Of a DNA stretch of 23,683 nt, positions 15,685-22,172 are shown in pieces. The stretch comes from an uncultured Flavonifractor sp. GTDB taxonomy: Bacteria; Bacillota; Clostridia; Oscillospirales; Oscillospiraceae. The stretch covers positions 1-23,683 of the forward strand of contig CANDFO010000034.1 of NCBI GenBank assembly GCA_947384055.1, read 5' to 3'. The first letter of the stretch is position 1. Each line of letters starts with the position of its first letter. Made by a program: the position numbers and the translations under genes. The notes below the pieces were generated by a model. The model was not told where the DNA came from. It searched no databases and was given only the letters and a program-made list of their open reading frames with translations.

Positions 15685-15708
15685 TTCGAAAAAGTACACT
15701 TTTCCGAA
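15685..15708 (-). promoter_or_regulatory. Candidate invertase crossover site, right
   Basis: A 24-bp near-palindrome (TTCGAAAAAGTA then CACTTTTCCGAA; 10 of 12 half-site positions are symmetric) in inverted orientation to 15569-15592. It lies 24 bases before the ATG of the TnpB-like gene. The 92 bases between the sites (15593-15684) contain the sigma-28-like promoter and two T runs. On the plus strand a CCCTTA/TAAGGG hairpin followed by T8 (15662-15669) could also block read-through in this orientation. Confidence 0.65.
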
Positions 15709-15732
15709 ATTGCAGGGGAAGGGTGTCACATT

Positions 15733-16932
15733 ATGGCAGGCAAGCGGCGTTGCAGCCAGCACGTTGAGGATGAGAGAACAATCCAGTATACCACCCTTAA
15801 AGTCCGGCTCTATCCCAGCGGGGCCCAGGCGGAGTTATTTGAAAACACCTTCGGCTGCTGCCGCTACATCTGGAACCACATGCTGGCCGACCAGCAGCGA
15901 TTCTATCTGGAAACCGACAAGCACTTCATCCCCAGCCCTGCCAAGTACAAAAAGGAAGCGCCCTTTTTGAAAGAGGTGGACAATCAGGCGCTCATCCAGG
16001 AGCACAACAAGCTGTCCCAGGCGTTCCGGGTATTTTTCAAGGACCCCGGACATTTTGGTTATCCCAACTTCAAAAAGAAAAAGACGGACCGGGATTCCTT
16101 CACCGCCTGCAACCATGTCTTTGAATCCGGCCCCACCATTTACACCACAAAGGACGGCATCCGCATGACCAAGGCCGGGATCGTCCGGGCCAAGTTCTCC
16201 CGCCGCCCCCAGGCATGGTGGAAGCTGCGGCGGGTGACGGTGGAGAAAACAAAGTCCGGCAAATATTACGCCTACATTCTCTACGAGTATGATGTGAGAA
16301 CCCCTGAGCCGGTGGTTCCCACCCTGGATACCACACTGGGGCTGAAATATTCCATGGGCCATTTCTATGTGGCGGACAGCGGCGAGATGCCTAACCCTCC
16401 CCACTGGCTGAAGCAGTCCCAGGAGAAGTTGGCGAAGATTCAGAAACGCCTCAATCGTCTGGAACCAGGTTCTAAAAATTATCAGGAAGCGGTTCAGAAG
16501 TACCGTGAACTCCACGAGCACATCGCCAATCAGCGGCGGGACTTCATCCACAAGGAATCCAGCCGGATAGCCAACGGCTGGGACGCCGTGTGCGTGAGGG
16601 CGGATTCTATGCAGGCAGTTTCCAGAAAAAAATTCCTGCCGGGGAACGCGCTGGACGCCGGATTTGGAAGGTTCCGGGAGTGCCTGCGGTACAAGCTGGC
16701 GCGGCAGGGTAAATCCCTGATTTTGGTGGACCGCTGCACGCTCACCGCGCGGACCTGCTCCGCCTGCGGCCATGTGCGGGGAGACCGGCCTCACAGAAAG
16801 GAGGCGTGGACCTGTCCCCAATGCGGCGCGGTTCATGACCGGGAGGTTAACGCCGCGAAAAACATCAAGGCCCAGGGGCTGGCCCAGTATTTCCAGCATT
16901 TCGACAGTCAGGAATTGCGCGAAAGCGCTTAA
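15733..16932 (+). CDS. tnpB: TnpB-like protein with lost RuvC catalytic residues (TldR-like)
   Basis: A 399-residue IS200/IS605 TnpB homologue: N-terminal LKVRLYPSGAQAELFENTFG and YIWNHML, a central RuvC-like fold, and an intact C-terminal zinc finger (CSACG with CPQCG). All three nuclease positions are altered. RuvC-I, normally GLDYS in this subfamily, is GLKYSM (K205). RuvC-II, normally CVEDLxM, is CVRADSM (R289). RuvC-III, normally RDxNAA, is REVNAA (E371). The fold-defining blocks around them are kept (HIANQRRDFIHKESSRIANGWDAVCV) and the frame is open, so this looks like selection for binding without cutting. Nuclease-dead TnpBs of this kind (TldR) are known RNA-guided repressors, one group next to flagellin genes. 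Here a flagellin lies 1.1 kb downstream. D199, six residues before K205, could be argued as a substitute, but it is out of register. GGGGAAGGG (15715-15723) precedes the ATG. Confidence 0.88.
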   Translation: MAGKRRCSQHVEDERTIQYTTLKVRLYPSGAQAELFENTFGCCRYIWNHMLADQQRFYLETDKHFIPSPAKYKKEAPFLKEVDNQALIQEHNKLSQAFRVFFKDPGHFGYPNFKKKKTDRDSFTACNHVFESGPTIYTTKDGIRMTKAGIVRAKFSRRPQAWWKLRRVTVEKTKSGKYYAYILYEYDVRTPEPVVPTLDTTLGLKYSMGHFYVADSGEMPNPPHWLKQSQEKLAKIQKRLNRLEPGSKNYQEAVQKYRELHEHIANQRRDFIHKESSRIANGWDAVCVRADSMQAVSRKKFLPGNALDAGFGRFRECLRYKLARQGKSLILVDRCTLTARTCSACGHVRGDRPHRKEAWTCPQCGAVHDREVNAAKNIKAQGLAQYFQHFDSQELRESA

Positions 16933-16949
16933 AGCGGCCGCAGGCCGCC

Positions 16950-17060
16950 CCAACCGTGAGCCCAGCGAAGCGGGGCGCGGTTGGAAAGGAGGGGCAAAGT
17001 AGCGAAGCGCAGTTTTCGGTAAAGCCGGAAACGGAGCGGAGTGGATTTCGCCCCGACGCG
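16950..17060 (+). repeat. Structured dispersed repeat, copy a
   Basis: It starts 18 bases after the TnpB-like stop. Stem 1 is CCAACCG/CGGTTGG capped by CCCAGCGAAGCGGG. Then come GAAAGGAGGGGCAAAGTAGC and stem 2 (GTTTTCGG/CCGGAAAC), with a tail ending GACGCG. It is preceded by hairpins GCGCGAAAGCGC and GCGGCCGCAGGCCGC. Because TnpB guide RNAs arise from the 3' end of the gene and the DNA just after it, this copy is the one most likely to belong to a guide RNA. Bases 17061-17128 after it show no gene. Confidence 0.6.
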
Positions 17061-17128
17061 CCGGTCGGGACGCCGGTGAACGCCCATGGTTCCGGCTGGG
17101 AGCGTTGAGCTCGGCGCCGCAGTCTAAC

Positions 17129-17234
17129 CCAAATCGAAGCCCAGCGAAGCGGGTTCAATTTGGAGAGGAGCAGCGAAATGAGCGAACCTTGCCGCAAGCG
17201 GCAAGGTGAGGGATATGGAGCTTGCGACGACGAG
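17129..17234 (+). repeat. Structured dispersed repeat, copy b
   Basis: Stem 1 is CCAAATCGAA/TTCAATTTGG with one mismatch, capped by GCCCAGCGAAGCGGG. Stem 2 is CCTTGCCGC/GCGGCAAGG (17187-17206). The tail GATATGGAGCTTGC (17212-17225) is identical to copy c. The 115 bases from here to csrA (17235-17349) hold no gene; they contain a GTGTGTACGCACAC hairpin. Confidence 0.7.
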
Positions 17235-17349
17235 TTCAGCGTTTGACCAGCCGCAGAGTGGGAAACGGGAGGGTGTGTACGCACACCTGAAAGCCTTCGG
17301 GCTGTCCAAAACATTATGACGATGAAAAAGCAGGCGAAAGGAGTTTGCC

Positions 17350-17724
17350 ATGCTGTTCTTGCAGCTTAAAACAGGAGAATACATGACCATCGGCGGCGAT
17401 GTGATCGTTCAGTTGAACGATGTTTCCGGCAATCGCTGCAAGCTGATGGTCGAAGCCCCCAGGGAGGTTCCTGTTATGCGGGGCGAGCTGCTGGAACGCG
17501 CCGGCGCGGAGCGCCCGGAATGCGTGATGGAAACGGCACGCCAGCGATGGTCTGGACCGGGACTGTCCTGGAATCGGAATAAGACCCAGGCGCTGGCCGC
17601 AATGCGGCGGCTGCTCAGCCAAATGGACGGCGGGGACGCTCAGGTGAAGGACCTGCGCCGCCAGCTTGACTTTTTGTTCCCGCCCGAATTCGCGTCCAAT
17701 GAGACGATCTACGCTCCCAAGTAA
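17350..17724 (+). CDS. csrA: Divergent CsrA-family RNA-binding regulator with extension
   Basis: The first ~50 of 124 residues are CsrA: MLFLQLKTGEYMTIGGDVIV, then CKLMVEAPREVPVMRGELLER. CsrA binds GGA motifs in mRNA leaders; in Bacillus it blocks flagellin (hag) translation and is antagonised by FliW. The GE.(I/M).IG.(D/E) and APREVPV.R motifs are kept, including R44. The N-terminal basic residues of E. coli CsrA (R6, R7) are L6 and K7 here, so its RNA preference may differ. CsrA is usually 60-75 residues; the extra ~70 residues at the C-terminus (helical, charged, ending FPPEFASNETIYAPK) are unrecognised. AAAGGAG precedes the ATG. It sits between the TnpB-like gene and the flagellin, and the flagellin leader contains a textbook CsrA hairpin. 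No fliW is in the window. Confidence 0.85.
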   Translation: MLFLQLKTGEYMTIGGDVIVQLNDVSGNRCKLMVEAPREVPVMRGELLERAGAERPECVMETARQRWSGPGLSWNRNKTQALAAMRRLLSQMDGGDAQVKDLRRQLDFLFPPEFASNETIYAPK

Positions 17725-17746
17725 AGAGCGGCCCAAAGGGCCGGCC

Positions 17747-17856
17747 CGAGCCAAAGCCCAGCGAAGCGGGTTTGGCTCGAAGAGAAGAAGCAGTGCAAGG
17801 AGCGAGCCTTTCCCGCTTGCGGGGAAGCGAGTGATATGGAGCTTGCTTCGACGAGG
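17747..17856 (+). repeat. Structured dispersed repeat, copy c
   Basis: Stem 1 is CGAGCCAAA/TTTGGCTCG, a perfect 9 bp, capped by GCCCAGCGAAGCGGG. Stem 2 is CTTTCCCGC/GCGGGGAAG (17808-17827). The tail is GATATGGAGCTTGC then TTCGACGAGG. It lies in the csrA-flagellin gap after a GGCCC/GGGCC hairpin. Bases 17857-18002 contain no gene and no sigma-28 -10 (GCCGAT) that would give the flagellin its own promoter. Confidence 0.7.
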
Positions 17857-18002
17857 TTTCTTCCGGCTGACGAGCCGGTTGAAATACAGCGCCGAGCTGA
17901 ACTTCCAAAGGCCACGGAAAACAGGCAACGCGCCCCCTCCATTGTGCCGGAGTCAGGGAACAGGTGAAAGCATAGCGGAGGAATCCCCCAGCAATCATTT
18001 TA

Positions 18003-18021
18003 TTTATAGGAGGACTATAAA
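18003..18021 (+). promoter_or_regulatory. CsrA-type hairpin over the flagellin Shine-Dalgarno
   Basis: TTTATAG (18003-18009) and CTATAAA (18015-18021) form a perfect 7-bp stem with the loop GAGGA (18010-18014), directly abutting the ATG at 18022. The loop is the Shine-Dalgarno itself and contains GGA, the preferred CsrA target. Another GGAGGA lies upstream at about 17979-17984 and a GGA just inside the coding region, a multi-site layout like the Bacillus hag leader. Confidence 0.75.
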
Positions 18022-21000
18022 ATGAGGATCCAACACAATATCCCCGCCATGAGCGCATACCGCAACTACACCAATAACGTTGCGGCCATGAAAAAGAACC
18101 TGGAGAAGCTCTCCAGCGGCTACAAGATCAACCGCGCCGGCGACGACGCAGCCGGTCTGGCTATCTCCGAGAAGATGCGGGCGCAGATCACCGGACTGGA
18201 GACCGCCCAGAAGAACGCCAAGGATGGCATCTCCCTGGTGCAGACCGCCGAGGGCGCCCTGACCGAGGTACACGATATGCTCAACCGTATGGTGGAGCTG
18301 GCCTCTATGTCCGCCAACGGCACCTATGACGACACCACCGACCGCGCCCAGCTCCAGAAGGAGCTGGACCAGCTCACCAGCGAGATCAACCGCATCGCCG
18401 ACAGCTCCAACTTCAACGGCATCAAGCTGCTGGACGGCACCATGGACACCAGCTCCATCAGCGGCGTGAAGTACGAGGACCTCACCGCCAACGATTTGAA
18501 GAAGCTGTTTGTCAACGGCTTCACCGACGCTGACTGGGAAGGTAAGACCGAGAACGATGTGGCCGGTGGCGAGAACGTCCTGGAGACCGAGGGCGGCGCC
18601 GCCTCCAAGGCCGGGTTCCAGATCAGCATGGACGGCACCACCGCCGTGCTCAAAGACGGCGATACCTTCACCCTCCAAATCGGCGAGCCCGGCGACAAGG
18701 AGTATGGCACCATTTCGTTCGATGCACCCGAGGGAGGCGGCACCTTCACCAGCAGCCAGCTGGCCGCCGAGCTGGCCAAGCAGGGCACTGTCACCATCAA
18801 GGACGCTGACGGCGCTGAGCGCGAGTTTAACGTTGTGGCCGACGGCAAGGTGCTGAAGTTCACCACCGACGACAAGAACAACTTCAAGCTGAACAACAAT
18901 GCCAAGGTCACATGGACCGTGGGCGACGGCACCGAGAATCCGCCCGAGGGCGCCGCCACTGCCGCCAAGCTGGAGGCCAATGTTGATTTCGGCACCGATA
19001 CTGCCCAGAATGGCGATAAGGTGGTGTTCACCAGCGCCACCGGCAACTTCAAGGCTACCTTCGTGGCCACCGTCAATGGCGGCGACACCACTTGGGCGCT
19101 TGACACTACCGCCGCTGACAACGCTCTCCAAGGCTATACCGCTACTTTTGAAAACGGCAAGCTGACCCTTACGAATGATACTAAGGGCGTTGTGGCCGAT
19201 GCCAGCCCCTTCGGAGCTATCACCGCCGCTGCGGATGGTAGCAATGCTGGTATTACAAATACCCCGACTGTTGATACCCCCACCTGGACGGACGGCACGG
19301 ATGGCCCCGAGGAGCAGATCATGCTCCTGGCCGGGGAGGGCGGCGACACCGAGGTCAAGACCCCTGCTGTCACCGCCACCGCCGGCAAGGATGCGGTGGC
19401 CGCCAGCTTCACCGCCGGCGAGACGGACACCAGCGGCTCTGTTGACTCCAATACGATCAACAGTGTTGATCTGAGCAATGAAACCGACACGCTTAATCAA
19501 GCCCAAGTTGGGATGATTAAAGCCCTTAAGGTGAACATCAACAACGTAGAGGTGGACCTTTCCGGCCTCAATCTGGCGGAAGACGGCAGCTGCACGGTAG
19601 AAACCGCTCTCAACGCAATCAAGGACGCTGTGGAGGCCGCATTCGCGACCAATAACGCGAAGATCAGCGATGCGGAGAATAACACCGCCGATGTTGACGT
19701 CATTAACAACATCCAAGTGACCGGCGCCAATGAGAAATTCACGGTGACATTCGACAAGACTCCATACACCCACAATGACGCCGAAGCCGCCACTGCCGCC
19801 AAGGTGGACGTGGACTTCGCCAACCTGACCGGCGCGGACGTGATGGGCGACAAAGTCACCATCGGCGGCAAGACCTACGAGTTCGTGGCCGATGCCGGGG
19901 ATGTCACCGGGGGCAATACAGCGGTCGTCGTGACCGAAGCGGCCGATGCTGACGCCCTGACTACCGCGTTCAAGAACGCCGTGGACGGCGATGCGCCCGC
20001 CGATACTGCGGTGACCACTGCCGGCACCACCGTCACCGTGACCTCCAACACCGAGGGCGCTGGCACCCTGGCCGGCACCGTCGTGGACGCCGGCGGCACG
20101 GAGCCCACTCCTCCCGGCCCCGGTCCGGATGAGCCCGACGGCGACTATATCCCCTCCGGCAATTTGGCTGGTGGTATCGATCAGAATAACGACCTCAAGG
20201 ATCTTGATTGGGAGAAGGGCACCACTCTGACCACCACTCAGGTCACCGCGCTGAAGGGTGTCATCGACAACATCGGCACCAACGGCAAGCTGGTGATCAC
20301 CGCTGGGATCGAGAATACTGATGGCATTGAGGTGGACCTGTCCAAGGTCACAGAGGGCGCTGATACGATTGGCAAGGTCGCCGAGAACATCATGGCGGCG
20401 GCGCAGAAGGGCGTCGAGGCCTACAACGCGGCCAATGCCGACGGCAAGCAGTACGAGGTTGTGGGTGTCAGCTCCGACGCGGCGGGCACCACGTGGCTGG
20501 CCGGCGGCCCGGAGGAGAACGTCCAGGCCGTGGGCGCGGGCGACGGCTTCTATATCCAGCTGAGGGAGAAGACTGACGACGAGCCCGAGGCCACCGGCAA
20601 GACCTCTAGCGGCACCATCAACGCCGGCCTCCAGAACGTGACCGACAACAACAACGGCGAGTCCGCCCAGCTGGCCAACACCGTGGTGGACTTCAATGAG
20701 GCGAATGCGTGGACCGACGGCGCCAAGATCACCATCGGCGACACCACCTATACCGTGGCCGTGGGCGAGGACAGCAAGTTCAAAAATGCCGCCAACGTGG
20801 TGGATCTGACCGACCTGAAGGCCGGCGACGCGGATCTGGCGAAGATCGCCGCCCAGCGCCTGACCGTGGCCGCGAAAGACAACAAAATCTTCACCGTGGG
20901 CCACAACGGAAAGGGCGAGACCACCCTCCAGCAGCGCTCCGACGTGAAGGAAAGCACCGATATGACCACCAAGGAGAAGGTGGCTGGCTACCTAGGCGTG

Positions 21001-21441
21001 TCCGTGGCCAACGCGGACTCGTTGGAGAACGCCAAGCCTGGCACCGGCCTGCGCCTGCAGATCGGCGACACCGCCGACAGCTACAACCAGCTGACCGTGT
21101 CCATCAAGGATATGCACGCCGCCTCCCTGGGCCTGGATAAGATCTCCATTGCCGACCAGGACAGCGCCGCCGCCGCGATTGAGAAGATCAAGGCCGCCAT
21201 CAACAGCGTGTCCGACGTGCGCGGCACCCTGGGCGCGACCCAGAACCGCCTGGACCACACCATCAACAACCTGTCCGTCATGACGGAGAACATCCAGGAC
21301 GCCGAGAGCACCATCCGCGACGTGGACGTGGCCGAGGAAATGATGGCCTACACCAAGAACAACATTCTGATCCAGTCCGCCCAGGCTATGCTGGCCCAGG
21401 CGAACCAGATGCCCCAGGGCGTGCTCCAGCTGCTGCAGTAA
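18022..21441 (+). CDS. fliC: Giant flagellin (1139 residues)
   Basis: Residues 1 to about 140 form the conserved flagellin D0/D1 N-terminus (MRIQHNIPAMSAYRNY, LEKLSSGYKINRAGDDAAGL, and a MVELAS segment). The last ~90 residues are the matching C-terminal D1/D0 (IRDVDVAEEMMAYTKNNILI, QANQMPQGVLQLLQ). Both ends look functional for export and polymerisation. Between them lie about 900 acidic, Gly/Ala/Thr-rich residues instead of the usual 100-300, so the filament surface must carry very large domains. Internal repeats are visible: a GDKV-type strand block at about 332-345, 610-621 and 900-910, and two copies of a helix-strand unit with the motif (V/I)EVDLS. A Pro-rich linker (TPPGPGPDEPDGDY) divides the region. 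No metalloprotease HExxH motif was seen. AGGAGG lies at 18009-18014. It is probably co-transcribed with the TnpB-like and csrA genes and ends at the terminator at 21484. Confidence 0.96.
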   Translation: MRIQHNIPAMSAYRNYTNNVAAMKKNLEKLSSGYKINRAGDDAAGLAISEKMRAQITGLETAQKNAKDGISLVQTAEGALTEVHDMLNRMVELASMSANGTYDDTTDRAQLQKELDQLTSEINRIADSSNFNGIKLLDGTMDTSSISGVKYEDLTANDLKKLFVNGFTDADWEGKTENDVAGGENVLETEGGAASKAGFQISMDGTTAVLKDGDTFTLQIGEPGDKEYGTISFDAPEGGGTFTSSQLAAELAKQGTVTIKDADGAEREFNVVADGKVLKFTTDDKNNFKLNNNAKVTWTVGDGTENPPEGAATAAKLEANVDFGTDTAQNGDKVVFTSATGNFKATFVATVNGGDTTWALDTTAADNALQGYTATFENGKLTLTNDTKGVVADASPFGAITAAADGSNAGITNTPTVDTPTWTDGTDGPEEQIMLLAGEGGDTEVKTPAVTATAGKDAVAASFTAGETDTSGSVDSNTINSVDLSNETDTLNQAQVGMIKALKVNINNVEVDLSGLNLAEDGSCTVETALNAIKDAVEAAFATNNAKISDAENNTADVDVINNIQVTGANEKFTVTFDKTPYTHNDAEAATAAKVDVDFANLTGADVMGDKVTIGGKTYEFVADAGDVTGGNTAVVVTEAADADALTTAFKNAVDGDAPADTAVTTAGTTVTVTSNTEGAGTLAGTVVDAGGTEPTPPGPGPDEPDGDYIPSGNLAGGIDQNNDLKDLDWEKGTTLTTTQVTALKGVIDNIGTNGKLVITAGIENTDGIEVDLSKVTEGADTIGKVAENIMAAAQKGVEAYNAANADGKQYEVVGVSSDAAGTTWLAGGPEENVQAVGAGDGFYIQLREKTDDEPEATGKTSSGTINAGLQNVTDNNNGESAQLANTVVDFNEANAWTDGAKITIGDTTYTVAVGEDSKFKNAANVVDLTDLKAGDADLAKIAAQRLTVAAKDNKIFTVGHNGKGETTLQQRSDVKESTDMTTKEKVAGYLGVSVANADSLENAKPGTGLRLQIGDTADSYNQLTVSIKDMHAASLGLDKISIADQDSAAAAIEKIKAAINSVSDVRGTLGATQNRLDHTINNLSVMTENIQDAESTIRDVDVAEEMMAYTKNNILIQSAQAMLAQANQMPQGVLQLLQ

Positions 21442-21483
21442 TTGGACGCACACGGTTCTTGAAAACCGCATAGCTTCAATAAA

Positions 21484-21511
21484 CTGGGGACGAGCCACGG
21501 CTCGTCCCCAG
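21484..21511 (+). terminator. Terminator after the flagellin
   Basis: CTGGGGACGAGCC (21484-21496) and GGCTCGTCCCCAG (21499-21511) are perfect inverted copies with almost no spacer. The T tract after it is weak (TTCGCCGTTTGT). It lies 42 bases after the stop codon and is the first convincing terminator downstream of the TnpB-like gene. Bases 21512-21662 show no gene. Confidence 0.75.
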
Positions 21512-21662
21512 TTCGCCGTTTGTCAAGAGAGATGCGAAACTTTATAAATCTTTTAGTACAGGGATGGGAGGCCGGGAAAAGCGGCGGCGAAAAGCTCCGC
21601 CGCAGTGTGAAATCCGAACATTTTTCCAGGGTAGCTGTTGATCCAGTCTGTGGTCTCCCTAT

Positions 21663-21905
21663 GCTATACACAATCATTGGACCATTGAAAACCAGCTGCA
21701 CTGGGTGTTAGATGTTATCTTTGATGAAGATTCTTCCAGGGCCAGGAAAGATATGTCCCCCCTTAACCTGAATATCTTACGTAAAGCTGCGCTTGCTTTG
21801 TGTAAGCACGCTGATTTTGGACGCAGGGTCAGTATTCAGAAAAAACGTTTCGCCGCCGCCCTTAATTCAGACCGTTTCCTCGACATCCTTTTTGCTAAAC
21901 TTTAA
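21663..21905 (+). pseudogene. ISAs1-family transposase, C-terminal remnant
   Basis: The frame reads HNHWTIENQLHWVLDVIF, then DEDSSRARKDMSP and ILRKAALALCKH, to a stop at 21903-21905. This is the C-terminal block of ISAs1 (DDE) transposases, whose signature is R.HW.IENQLHWVLDV.F.ED..R.R. Only about 80 codons survive; the sequence before the first histidine does not match the family. It is a dead tail beside the flagellin cassette. Confidence 0.85.
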
Positions 21906-21931
21906 ATGCTGTTGCCCTGTCCTTAATAATG

Positions 21932-22086
21932 GGGAGTGTCCCTTTCGAAGATTTTATTGTAGGGGCGATTATCAGCCGCCCGTCCACGGGAAAGCCGGAA
22001 CACCTTGGGAAATAGGCGGTCGATAACTGCCTTTGCAAAGCGCTAGGGAATCAGCACCATTATAAAATGCGCGGTAGGACACTCCC
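21932..22086. repeat. Short segment with 10-bp inverted ends
   Basis: GGGAGTGTCC (21932-21941) and GGACACTCCC (22077-22086) are exact inverted copies at the ends of a 155-base non-coding stretch. Inside is GTAGGGGCGATTATC followed by CCGCCCG, a GGGCG/CGCCC palindrome of a kind I recall as dispersed in related genomes. It could be a small MITE or a chance pair. Together with its flanks it makes up most of the gene-free region 21906-22172. Confidence 0.4.
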
Positions 22087-22101
22087 ATTCGGCGCGGGGC
22101 C

Positions 22102-22130
22102 GTGACAAACGGCGAGGACTGTGGTACAAT
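22102..22130 (+). promoter_or_regulatory. Sigma-A promoter of the large serine recombinase
   Basis: GTGACA (22102-22107), a 17-base spacer and TACAAT (22125-22130) with an upstream TGG (extended -10, 22122-22124). It lies 42 bases before the ATG at 22173, which has AAGGGAG upstream. Confidence 0.8.
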
Positions 22131-22172
22131 AGGGATACCATAAACGAGCCAGCCGCTTGAAGGGAGTTCAGC

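Noticed and set aside
15565..15730. CRISPR or direct-repeat array in the recombinase-TnpB gap
   Set aside because: There are only two repeat units, in inverted orientation, with one spacer. The palindromic form fits recombinase sites better.
14949..16932. The recombinase and TnpB as a simple IS607 transposon
   Set aside because: IS607 TnpA has an N-terminal MerR-like domain and normally overlaps or abuts tnpB. Here the recombinase is Hin-like, 181 bases separate the genes, the gap contains paired inversion-type sites, and TnpB is catalytically dead.
17212..17846. The shared 14-mer GATATGGAGCTTGC (17212-17225 and 17833-17846) as a TldR guide and its target upstream of the flagellin
   Set aside because: The 14-mer is part of the dispersed repeat and lies at the same place in copies b and c, so repeat homology explains it without a guide-target link.
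18004..20904. A 966-codon open frame on the minus strand across the flagellin
   Set aside because: It is the GC-rich shadow of the flagellin. The plus-strand frame has conserved flagellin termini, a ribosome site and a terminator; the minus frame gives Gly/Val/His-rich sequence with no known domain.
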